From Bacteroides sp. (lineage in GTDB: Bacteria; Bacteroidota; Bacteroidia; Bacteroidales; Muribaculaceae), in NCBI GenBank assembly GCA_014802425.1, contig JAAVCH010000022.1, forward strand, positions 1 through 64,000: a DNA stretch of 64,000 nucleotides, given 5' to 3'. Below, piece by piece: positions 1-7,333 of this stretch. The position numbers were made by a program, and so were the translations under genes. Within the stretch, counting starts at the first letter, position 1. The number at the start of each line of letters is the position of its first letter. Under the pieces are notes generated by a model. That model saw only the letters and a program-made list of their open reading frames with translations. It did not search any database and had not been told where the DNA came from.

Positions 1-27
1 ACCTGAGAAATATATAAGCCGAAAATT

Positions 28-1581
28 ATGAGCGAAGAACTCCAACAAAAACTGCGCACTCAGCTTTGGGCTGTGGCTAATAACCTTCGTGGCAATATGT
101 CAGCCAACGAATTCATGTACTTCTCACTTGGATTCATCTTTTATAAGTATCTTTCCGAGAAAATTGAAAAATATGCCGATCAATCTCTTGAAAATGATGA
201 GGTAACATTCAAGCAGCTTTGGGAAAGTCAGGAAGAAGAGGCCCTGGAACTTCAAGAGGAAGTTAAAAAGCAGTGTTTGGAAAACATAGGATATTTCGTT
301 GAACCGCAATATCTCTTTACTTCAATCATCGACCGAATCAACCGCAAGGAGAATATCCTCCCGCAACTTGAGCGTTCTCTGAAACGAATTGAAGACAGTA
401 CTCTTGGTCAAGAGAGTGAGGAAGATTTTGGAGGCCTTTTCTCTGATATTGATTTGGCATCGCCTAAGCTGGGGAAAACGGCCGACGACAAGAACAATCT
501 TATCAGCAGTGTTCTTGTTGCCCTCAATGGTATTGATTTCGGTGCCGACGAAGCAACTCAGATTGACATTCTCGGTGACGCATACGAGTATATGATTTCA
601 CAGTTTGCTGCCGGAGCAGGGAAGAAAGCCGGTGAGTTCTATACTCCTCAGGAGGTTAGTCGCATCCTTGCCGAGATAGTCACTCTCGGACATAACCGTT
701 TGCGCAACGTGTATGACCCGACCTGTGGTTCCGGTTCGTTGCTCATCCGTGCAGCCAATATTGGTAATGCCGTAGAGATTTTCGGTCAGGAGAAGAATCC
801 TACTACTTATAATCTTGCCCGAATGAATATGCTCCTTCATGGTATAAAGTTCAGTAACTTCAAGATTGAGAACGGTGATACTCTTGAAGCTGACGCTTTC
901 GGAGACAAGCAGTTTGATGCAGTAGTGGCAAATCCTCCGTTCTCAGCCGAATGGAGTGCAGCCGAAAAATTCAACAATGATGACCGATTTAGCAAAGCCG
1001 GACGTTTGGCTCCTCGCAAAACAGCCGACTATGCTTTTATCCTGCACATGATTTATCACCTCAATGATGGTGGTACGATGGCATGTATCGCTCCTCATGG
1101 TGTCCTGTTCCGCGGTAATGCAGAAGGTACGATTCGTCGTTTCCTAATCGAGAACAAAAACTATATTGATGCAGTTATCGGACTGCCGGCAAATATCTTT
1201 TACGGAACATCGATTCCCACATGCATAATTGTGATGAAGAAATGCCGTAAGGAAGACGATAATATTCTTTTCATTGATGCAAGCAAGGAGTTTGAGAAAG
1301 TTAAGACACAAAACAAGCTCCGTGAAGAGCATATCCGTAAGATTGTCGAGACTTACCGCGACCGTAAGGAAATCGAGAAATATAGCCATTGTGCTACCCT
1401 CCAAGAGATTGCCGACAACGACTACAATCTCAACATTCCCCGCTATGTTGATACATTCGAGGAAGAAGAGCCTATCGACATCAAGGCCGTAATGGCTGAA
1501 ATCAAAGAACTGGAAGCCAAACGAGCAGACCTTGATAAGGAAATCGAAGGCTACCTCCGTGAACTTGGAATCGTTGAATAA
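28..1581 (+). CDS. hsdM: Type I restriction-modification DNA methyltransferase subunit (HsdM)
   Basis: 517 aa. N6-adenine methyltransferase subunit of a type I restriction-modification enzyme; it transfers methyl from S-adenosylmethionine to adenine and, with HsdS, forms the modification core. The HsdM N-terminal helical domain is followed by AGEFYTP (about residue 201), the SAM-binding DPTCGSG (230-236) and the catalytic NPPF (302-305). All are intact and the length is normal, so it should be active. The ATG at 28 opens the window, so the promoter and any hsdR lie upstream and are not visible. The expressed hsdS ATG lies 19 bp downstream, consistent with one transcript. The gene is AT-richer than the chromosome from 5261 onward, suggesting an acquired island. 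Confidence 0.96.
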   Translation: MSEELQQKLRTQLWAVANNLRGNMSANEFMYFSLGFIFYKYLSEKIEKYADQSLENDEVTFKQLWESQEEEALELQEEVKKQCLENIGYFVEPQYLFTSIIDRINRKENILPQLERSLKRIEDSTLGQESEEDFGGLFSDIDLASPKLGKTADDKNNLISSVLVALNGIDFGADEATQIDILGDAYEYMISQFAAGAGKKAGEFYTPQEVSRILAEIVTLGHNRLRNVYDPTCGSGSLLIRAANIGNAVEIFGQEKNPTTYNLARMNMLLHGIKFSNFKIENGDTLEADAFGDKQFDAVVANPPFSAEWSAAEKFNNDDRFSKAGRLAPRKTADYAFILHMIYHLNDGGTMACIAPHGVLFRGNAEGTIRRFLIENKNYIDAVIGLPANIFYGTSIPTCIIVMKKCRKEDDNILFIDASKEFEKVKTQNKLREEHIRKIVETYRDRKEIEKYSHCATLQEIADNDYNLNIPRYVDTFEEEEPIDIKAVMAEIKELEAKRADLDKEIEGYLRELGIVE

Positions 1582-1600
1582 TCCCCACAAGACTATCCTC

Positions 1601-2785
1601 ATGGCACAAGATAAAGACCATAAAAACCTTAATGTTCCACCTTTGCGCTTCCCCGGCTTCACCGACGAGTGGAAAAAGAATACTTTGGGAGATATTGTAC
1701 AAGTTGTTAAGGCCAAAATCTCAACATCAGAGCTTCAATCAGATTCATACATTTCCACCGAGAATATTTTACCCAATTTCGCTGGAGTCAATGAGAATTA
1801 CAATATTCCTGATAGCCAGAATGTAACAAAATATAAGGCGGGCGATATATTATTAGCAAATATACGGCCTTATCTTAAAAAGATTTGGTTGGCTGATAGA
1901 AGCGGAGGTTGTAATGCGGACGTTTTAGTATTTCGACCTAATATTAATTCATCATTCGTATATTACGCTATAGCAAATGATAAATTCTGCAATTATGTAA
2001 TGAGTGGTGCAAAAGGTATTAAGATGCCTAGAGGGGATAAAGAACAAATTCTAAAATTTGAAATTGGTATTGCCTCTAAAAAGGAGCAACAAAAGATTGT
2101 TAGTTTACTTTCGATAATCGACGAGCGTATCGCGACTCAAAACAAAATAATTGACAACCTACAATCCTTAATCAAGGGACTTATACAGCATCTTATTTGT
2201 GTCGGTCTTGATAAAGGTACTTGGCATAATTATAGGTTGTCAGAGGTTCTGCAAGAACGAAATGAAATGAACAAAGAGTATTATCCTGTTCATTCAGTCT
2301 CAGTTTCGGTCGGCATTGTTAACCAAGTAGAATATTTAGGTCGCTCATTTGCTGCAAAAGATACGGTCCATTATCATGTGGTAAGATATGGCGATATTGT
2401 ATATACCAAATCCCCAACTGGAAATCAACCTTACGGAATTATCAAACAGAGTTTCTGTCAAAATCCAGTAGCAGTGTCTCCTCTGTACGGAGTTTATGAT
2501 CCAATTTCTTTTGAGATTGGCAATATTCTCCATTATTACTTTCTAAACCCACTGAATACCAACAACTACCTACTTCCACTTATTCAGAAAGGTGCAAAAA
2601 ATACAATTAACATTACCAATCATAGATTTCTTGAAAATAGTATTCCTCTTCCCATAAGCAATGAAGAGATAACATCTGTTTCAAAGACATTATCGTCGCT
2701 AAACTCAAAGATTGAACTGGAAAATCGTGCTCTTAATACATTGCTTAAGGAGCGACAATATCTACTCAATATGCTTTTTATATGA
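1601..2785 (+). CDS. hsdS: Type I restriction-modification specificity subunit (HsdS), expressed copy
   Basis: About 394 aa. The specificity subunit recognises the two halves of the bipartite target through two target-recognition domains (TRDs) joined by conserved helices. I start it at the ATG at 1601 (MAQDKDHKN), 19 bp after hsdM stops; the frame is open further upstream but would overlap hsdM. TRD1 spans roughly residues 25-165. A conserved EQQKI...DERIATQNKIIDNLQSL helix follows at about 165-195, then TRD2 and a C-terminal helix. The DNA encoding LNVPPLRFPGFTDEW and the DNA of the central helix are each repeated in inverted orientation in the facing hsdS. This copy sits behind the hsdM promoter and is the allele expressed in this orientation. 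Its stop overlaps that of the opposing gene by 8 bp. Confidence 0.94.
   Translation: MAQDKDHKNLNVPPLRFPGFTDEWKKNTLGDIVQVVKAKISTSELQSDSYISTENILPNFAGVNENYNIPDSQNVTKYKAGDILLANIRPYLKKIWLADRSGGCNADVLVFRPNINSSFVYYAIANDKFCNYVMSGAKGIKMPRGDKEQILKFEIGIASKKEQQKIVSLLSIIDERIATQNKIIDNLQSLIKGLIQHLICVGLDKGTWHNYRLSEVLQERNEMNKEYYPVHSVSVSVGIVNQVEYLGRSFAAKDTVHYHVVRYGDIVYTKSPTGNQPYGIIKQSFCQNPVAVSPLYGVYDPISFEIGNILHYYFLNPLNTNNYLLPLIQKGAKNTINITNHRFLENSIPLPISNEEITSVSKTLSSLNSKIELENRALNTLLKERQYLLNMLFI
1631..1675 (+). repeat. Outer 45-bp inverted repeat, left arm (hsdS inversion site)
   Basis: An identical 45-bp sequence occurs in reverse complement at 3858-3902. Here it encodes N-VPPLRFPGFTDEWK near the HsdS N-terminus. 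Long perfect identity at this position, with divergent flanks, is expected of a recombination site that swaps complete specificity genes. Confidence 0.93.
2137..2181 (+). repeat. Inner 45-bp inverted repeat, left arm (central helix of HsdS)
   Basis: An identical 45-bp sequence lies in reverse complement at 3319-3363. It encodes the conserved QNKIIDNLQSLIKG segment between the two TRDs. Inversion between the two arms would exchange the C-terminal TRD halves without breaking the frame. Confidence 0.92.
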
Positions 2786-3890
2786 ATAGCTCTTGTAATA
2801 GGTGTGCCTTTTGTTTTTGATACAGAGTCAAAAGATGTTTTTCATTATCAATCTTCTCACAAAGCGTATCAAGTTTCTTCACAATAAATTCTTGCATATG
2901 CTTATTAGCAAAAGGAATATTTATTTTATGAAAACAATCCATACGTAAAGATGGTACGGTTGACCCTACTGCATTACGGATGAAATAGTTATTCTGGGTT
3001 TGTAAATAGTGATAGATATAACGCGGTAAAAAGTTTGATGCGAAAGTTATTATAGCATAACACCTCTGGTGAAGTGCAAATTTCCCATTATAGTATCTAG
3101 GGAGAAAGTCAGCCCCTTCTCCTGCATAGATAATAGCTTCTGCATTGAAAGAATAATCCCTAAAGTATTTTACATCATCAGACCTATCAAAGAATGGATA
3201 TAAGCCATTCTGATAATCACTTACGGCATCCTGAACATCTCCGGAACCATTAGTTATCTTGGCAATATTTCCCAATTTGACGAAATTAGACAAAAGTGGC
3301 TTAAATAAAAGCTCTCTCAGTCCCTTGATTAAGGATTGTAGGTTGTCAATTATTTTGTTTTGAATCGCGATGCGTTGATCTATAAGCGACAAGAGGTTGA
3401 CAATACTCTGTTGTTCTTCTAATTCAGGAAGTACAACCTTAATTGATTTGAGATGTTCAGTATATAAGTGTACGACTGAAACGCCCTGAGCAACTCGTGC
3501 AATATCATATTTACGTTTACCATTTAACTGATAGCACATAAACGCGCCGTCCTGTTTGTCAAAACGCATAATATTCAAATCTCCACCGAGAAGTATACCG
3601 TCTTTTTTAACGCAGCGAGCTGTTGCAATATCCTCTGCCGTCTCTCCAGAACATGGAATTATAACATCATTAGTCTGACTCCTAATCAATTTGGTAGAAT
3701 CAATTTTTGTCTTGCTGTATACTTTATCAATTATCTCAGACTTATATTTTGTATAGAGTTCACCATACAGGATACATTCATCTCCTTCATCTGATAATTG
3801 ATCTTTAGAAATTCCATTCCCTTTTTCTATTTTGGTTATATCTTTTATTGTACATTCTTTCCACTCGTCGGTGAAGCCGGGGAAGCGCAA
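2778..3890 (-). CDS. hsdS: Silent, inverted HsdS cassette lacking a normal start
   Basis: About 370 codons encoding an HsdS with two further TRDs and its own central helix (EEQQSIVNLLSLIDQRIA). It is tail-to-tail with the expressed hsdS. The frame opens at a TTG inside the 45-bp outer repeat (encoding LRFPGFTDEW). The in-frame ATG and the N-terminal residues MAQDKDHKN of the active copy are missing and no promoter is apparent, so it is best read as a storage cassette. Recombination at 1631-1675/3858-3902 would place the whole cassette behind hsdM; recombination at 2137-2181/3319-3363 would exchange only the second TRD. The frame is fully open, which argues for ongoing use through inversion rather than decay. 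Confidence 0.9.
   Translation of the reverse strand: MRFPGFTDEWKECTIKDITKIEKGNGISKDQLSDEGDECILYGELYTKYKSEIIDKVYSKTKIDSTKLIRSQTNDVIIPCSGETAEDIATARCVKKDGILLGGDLNIMRFDKQDGAFMCYQLNGKRKYDIARVAQGVSVVHLYTEHLKSIKVVLPELEEQQSIVNLLSLIDQRIAIQNKIIDNLQSLIKGLRELLFKPLLSNFVKLGNIAKITNGSGDVQDAVSDYQNGLYPFFDRSDDVKYFRDYSFNAEAIIYAGEGADFLPRYYNGKFALHQRCYAIITFASNFLPRYIYHYLQTQNNYFIRNAVGSTVPSLRMDCFHKINIPFANKHMQEFIVKKLDTLCEKIDNEKHLLTLYQKQKAHLLQELFI
3319..3363 (-). repeat. Inner 45-bp inverted repeat, right arm
   Basis: Exact reverse complement of 2137-2181, in the central helix codons of the silent hsdS. Confidence 0.92.
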
Positions 3891-3902
3891 AGGTGGAACA
3901 TT
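3858..3902 (-). repeat. Outer 45-bp inverted repeat, right arm
   Basis: Exact reverse complement of 1631-1675. It forms the 5' edge of the silent hsdS and ends 49 bp before the tyrosine recombinase start codon. Confidence 0.93.
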
Positions 3903-3951
3903 TGTTATATTATTTCTCTAAGTATTCTAATAACCAAATTGTATTACCACC

Positions 3952-4881
3952 ATGACGCATCTGACTATCAGAGAAATTGCGGACTCCTGGAAAGAGAAAA
4001 AACGTCCGTATGTCAAGCGTTCCACGTTCGCAGCTTATATGCTGACGCTTGAAAACCATTTATTGCCATACTTTGGCAATCTGACCGAACTGAACGAGGC
4101 AACCGTTCAATCCTTCGTGCTTGAGAAAATCAATTCCGGGCTTTGTGTCAAGACCATCAAGGATATCCTCATCGTATTGAAGATGATAATGAAGCATGGC
4201 GTCAAGAATGAATGGATCAATCATGCAGAATGGGAGATCAAGTATCCCACTACCGCCACTCCTCCGGAAATCGAGGTTCTGACTGTGGCCAATCACAAAA
4301 AGATTCTCGACCACATAAAGGAGAACTTCTCATTCCGATCCCTCGGCATCTACCTGTGCCTCACGACAGGACTTCGCATCGGCGAAATATGCGCTTTGCG
4401 CTGGGATGACTTCAATGTACATAAAGGCACGCTTATGGTAAAGCGTACTATCGAACGAATCTATGTTATCAACGGGGAGGAGAAACACACGGAACTGGTT
4501 ATCAATACTCCCAAAACGCCTAATTCCGTGCGCGAAATTCCTCTCAGTACAGAAGCTCTCTCACTAATCAAACCATTGATGAAGATAGTCAACCCCGGAT
4601 TCTATGTAATCTCTAACGATAGTAAGCCAATAGAGCCACGCACGTATCGCGCGTATTATAAACGTCTTATGAAGACGCTTAATATTCCCGCAATCAAATT
4701 CCACGGACTCCGTCATTCATTTGCAACCCGTTGCATTGAGAGTAACTGCGACTACAAAACTGTCAGTGTACTCTTAGGACACTCTGACATCTCTACTACT
4801 CTCAATCTCTACGTTCACCCCAATATGGAACAAAAGAAGCGTTGTATTTCCAAGATGTTCAAGTCCCTCGGTAAAAAATAA
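3952..4881 (+). CDS. Tyrosine recombinase, probable hsdS invertase
   Basis: 309 aa. Site-specific recombinase of the phage integrase family. An N-terminal SAM-like core-binding domain (about 1-100) precedes a catalytic domain with Arg142 (TTGLRIGE), His251 and Arg254 (HGLRHSF), His277 (LLGHSD) and nucleophile Tyr287 (LNLYVHP), so the catalytic set is present. The start ATG lies 49 bp beyond the outer inverted repeat. Integrases directly beside facing hsdS genes are known in Bacteroidales to drive DNA inversion of type I specificity loci. That this one acts on the two 45-bp repeat pairs is inference from position. Base composition resembles the restriction-modification genes rather than the downstream chromosome. 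Confidence 0.93.
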   Translation: MTHLTIREIADSWKEKKRPYVKRSTFAAYMLTLENHLLPYFGNLTELNEATVQSFVLEKINSGLCVKTIKDILIVLKMIMKHGVKNEWINHAEWEIKYPTTATPPEIEVLTVANHKKILDHIKENFSFRSLGIYLCLTTGLRIGEICALRWDDFNVHKGTLMVKRTIERIYVINGEEKHTELVINTPKTPNSVREIPLSTEALSLIKPLMKIVNPGFYVISNDSKPIEPRTYRAYYKRLMKTLNIPAIKFHGLRHSFATRCIESNCDYKTVSVLLGHSDISTTLNLYVHPNMEQKKRCISKMFKSLGKK

Positions 4882-4890
4882 CTCAAAAAC

Positions 4891-4928
4891 AATCCCGGCG
4901 GTTACGATAAGCGAGAACCGACGGGATT
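4891..4928 (+). terminator. Hairpin downstream of the recombinase
   Basis: A 13-bp stem with one mismatch (AATCCCGGCGGTT pairing with AACCGACGGGATT) and a 12-nt loop starts 9 bp after the recombinase stop. It is not followed by a clear T-run, so intrinsic termination is plausible but not certain. Confidence 0.55.
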
Positions 4929-5260
4929 GCTTATGATTCACCCGATTCCGTCCTTTCTACAAAATGTTTCAGAAACATGCTTATGCGAACAACGAGTTCG
5001 CGAATTATTATCATTGCAGCGTAACCGAAACAAATAACTTCTGGAATCGATGAAGTCATATAAATTTTGACTCGTGTCCCACGTGTGTCGGATGTCATTC
5101 TTTCAAAAAAAGAATGATAACCTAATGGCATACTTTATTACAGTCTTCGACTGATTTATGGCATGAGCGCTGAAAGGCACGGCTAAAACAATAACCTGAT
5201 GCAATAATTGCAACTCAGTCATAAAGACAAAGATGAAGAGTAATGACTTAAGTCATGGGT
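4929..5260. other. Structured gap at the edge of the R-M island
   Basis: No confident gene. It holds several short palindromes: TGTTTCAGAAACA at 4965-4977, GCGAAC-AACGA-GTTCGC at 4985-5001, and an 8-bp stem at 5096-5116 (CATTCTTT...AAAGAATG). A minus-strand frame at 4931-5131 could encode 66 aa with a hydrophobic middle; I do not recognise it and cannot decide whether it is a gene. The region marks the change from AT-rich island to GC-rich chromosome. It may be an old attachment region or a small structured RNA. Confidence 0.4.
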
Positions 5261-7333
5261 TCAGAGGAGGCGGGAGAGGGTGGATTCGTCGAGGGTGGCG
5301 TAGATGCGGTTGCCGTTGGGAGTGTAGAGGGGGTCGGGAAGGGCGAAGAGATCGGCTATGAGCTGCTCCATCTCTTCGGGAGTGAGACGGCGCCCCCGGC
5401 GGATGGCCGCGCTGCGGGCCATGACAAGGGCCATGTTTGAGAGGAGGCTTTCGACAGGGCGGTCGTCGGCGCCATAGTTGTGGGAGTCTTCGCTTACGGA
5501 GTCCAGGATTCGGAGCACAATGTCTTTAGGATCGCATCCGCTGAGGTCGGCCGGCACCGCCATTATGTGGTAAAGCGAGTCATAGGCTGTCTGCGGCATC
5601 GAAGCGGAAGCAGTCGCGGACGCTGAATCGGACGCGGAGGCCGGGGCAGACACGGAAACTGAGTCAGACGCAGACGCGGAGTCGGGTGACGCGGCGGGGT
5701 CCGGGGTCGCGGCTACGAGTTCGAAGCCGAGGAGCCTGAGGTCGGACTCCACTTCGCGCAGGGCGGATTCCTGCTCCGGCTCAAGACGCAGGGTCTCCGG
5801 AAACATCACGCGCTGAGATACGCAGGTCTCCATCCGGGCCGACTGGAGATATCCCTCGTAGAGCACCCTGACATGGGCGCGGTGCTGGTCGATTACCAGT
5901 ACCGCATCGGGAGTGGTGGTGATGATGTATTTCTGCGCGAACTGCATGCACATCTGCGGCAGAGGAGAGAGGTCCATGCCGGGTATGACAGGGGAATCGG
6001 CCACAGGGTCGGGCGCGGGGTCGGACTCTTCGCGCTTCCGGCGCATGAAGTCGGAGTAAAGACGGTCCCAGTCGCCAAGGGTATCCGCTGACTGGCGTCC
6101 GGAAGCCACGTAATGGGAGCCGCCGTAGGAGTGCGGAGCCGCGGACGACGGAGCCACGGACGACGGGGCGTCGAATGTATCTGCAAACGGATTAGGCCCG
6201 AAGTCAGGCCTATAGTCGGCAGACTCGGGAAAATCGAATGGATTGTAATCGGCCGGGAGTTCCACCTCGGGGCGAGTCGGCGACACTCCCTCCGGCTCAG
6301 GATTCACCTCCACCACATCAGATGAGAAGTCAATCAGCGGCACAGCGGCGTTCTTTCCGAGCGAGGCACGCACTCCGGCCACGAGCAGGGGCCATATCTC
6401 CGATTCGTATTCAAATTTTATCTCGTTTTTGGTGGGATGTATGTTTACGTCGATCGACGCGGGGTCCACCTCGAACTTCAGGAAGTAGCACGGCTGCGTG
6501 TCGGCGGCTATGAGTCCCTCGAAACAGGAGAGCACTGCCTTGTGGAAGTAAGGATGGCGCATGTTGCGCCCGTTGACGATAAGGAATTGCAGGGCATTGC
6601 GGCGCCGGGCGTACTCGGGGCGGGAGACGTAGCCTGAAATCTTCACCAGAGCCGTATCGACCTCCACTGGGAGGAGGCTCATCTTGAGATTGTTCTTCCA
6701 GATGTCGTGGATGCGCTGATGAAACTTGGCGGCACGCAGGTCGAGCTGGCGCTTGCCGGTGTCGATGCTCATGCGGATACGGTTGTTGACCAGGGCCAGC
6801 CGCTCGAACTCACGCATGACATTGCTCAGCTCCACGTTGTCGCTCTTCAGGAACTTGCGCCGTGCGGGCACGTTGAAGAAGATGTTTCTGACGCTTATGC
6901 TGGTGCCCTGCTCGCACACGCACACTTCCTGCAATTCCACCTTCGAGCCGTTGATAAGGAGGCGGGTGCCCATCTGGGCATCCTTGACACGGGTCTTTAT
7001 CTCCACCTGCGAGATGGCGCATATGGAGGGCAGCGCCTCGCCACGGAAGCCCATAGTGCGCAGGCGGAAGAGATCATCGGCCCGGGTGATCTTGGAGGTG
7101 GCATGACGCTCGAAGGCCATGCGGGCATCGGTCTCCGACATTCCGCAGCCATTGTCGACGACCTGTATGAGCGTGCGCCCCGCATCCTTGAGGTAGATGC
7201 GGATATCGGTGGCGCCGGCGTCGACGGCGTTCTCCACAAGTTCCTTTATCACCGATGCCGGACGCTGAATCACCTCTCCGGCAGCTATCTGGTTGGCTAC
7301 CGAGTCCGGCAGCAGTCTGATGACGTCACTCAT
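5261..7333 (-). CDS. mutL: DNA mismatch repair protein MutL
   Basis: About 690 aa. GHKL ATPase that links MutS mismatch recognition to downstream repair. The N-terminal ATPase motifs are intact (QIAAGEVIQRPASVIKELVENAVDAG at about 15-40, then DNGCGM). The C-terminal dimerisation domain starts near residue 460. The nuclease motif DQHA(X)2E(X)4E reads DQHRAHVRVLYE at about 482, missing the first Glu, and the usual Cys motifs are replaced by ARSAAI and TPNGNR, so endonuclease activity is doubtful. A Ser/Ala/Asp-rich stretch (about 543-580) interrupts the C-terminal domain. I place the start at the ATG at 7333, which overlaps the end of the OstA-like gene by 8 bp; a TTG two codons upstream is possible. 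Last gene of the envelope operon. Confidence 0.95.
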   Translation of the reverse strand: MSDVIRLLPDSVANQIAAGEVIQRPASVIKELVENAVDAGATDIRIYLKDAGRTLIQVVDNGCGMSETDARMAFERHATSKITRADDLFRLRTMGFRGEALPSICAISQVEIKTRVKDAQMGTRLLINGSKVELQEVCVCEQGTSISVRNIFFNVPARRKFLKSDNVELSNVMREFERLALVNNRIRMSIDTGKRQLDLRAAKFHQRIHDIWKNNLKMSLLPVEVDTALVKISGYVSRPEYARRRNALQFLIVNGRNMRHPYFHKAVLSCFEGLIAADTQPCYFLKFEVDPASIDVNIHPTKNEIKFEYESEIWPLLVAGVRASLGKNAAVPLIDFSSDVVEVNPEPEGVSPTRPEVELPADYNPFDFPESADYRPDFGPNPFADTFDAPSSVAPSSAAPHSYGGSHYVASGRQSADTLGDWDRLYSDFMRRKREESDPAPDPVADSPVIPGMDLSPLPQMCMQFAQKYIITTTPDAVLVIDQHRAHVRVLYEGYLQSARMETCVSQRVMFPETLRLEPEQESALREVESDLRLLGFELVAATPDPAASPDSASASDSVSVSAPASASDSASATASASMPQTAYDSLYHIMAVPADLSGCDPKDIVLRILDSVSEDSHNYGADDRPVESLLSNMALVMARSAAIRRGRRLTPEEMEQLIADLFALPDPLYTPNGNRIYATLDESTLSRLL

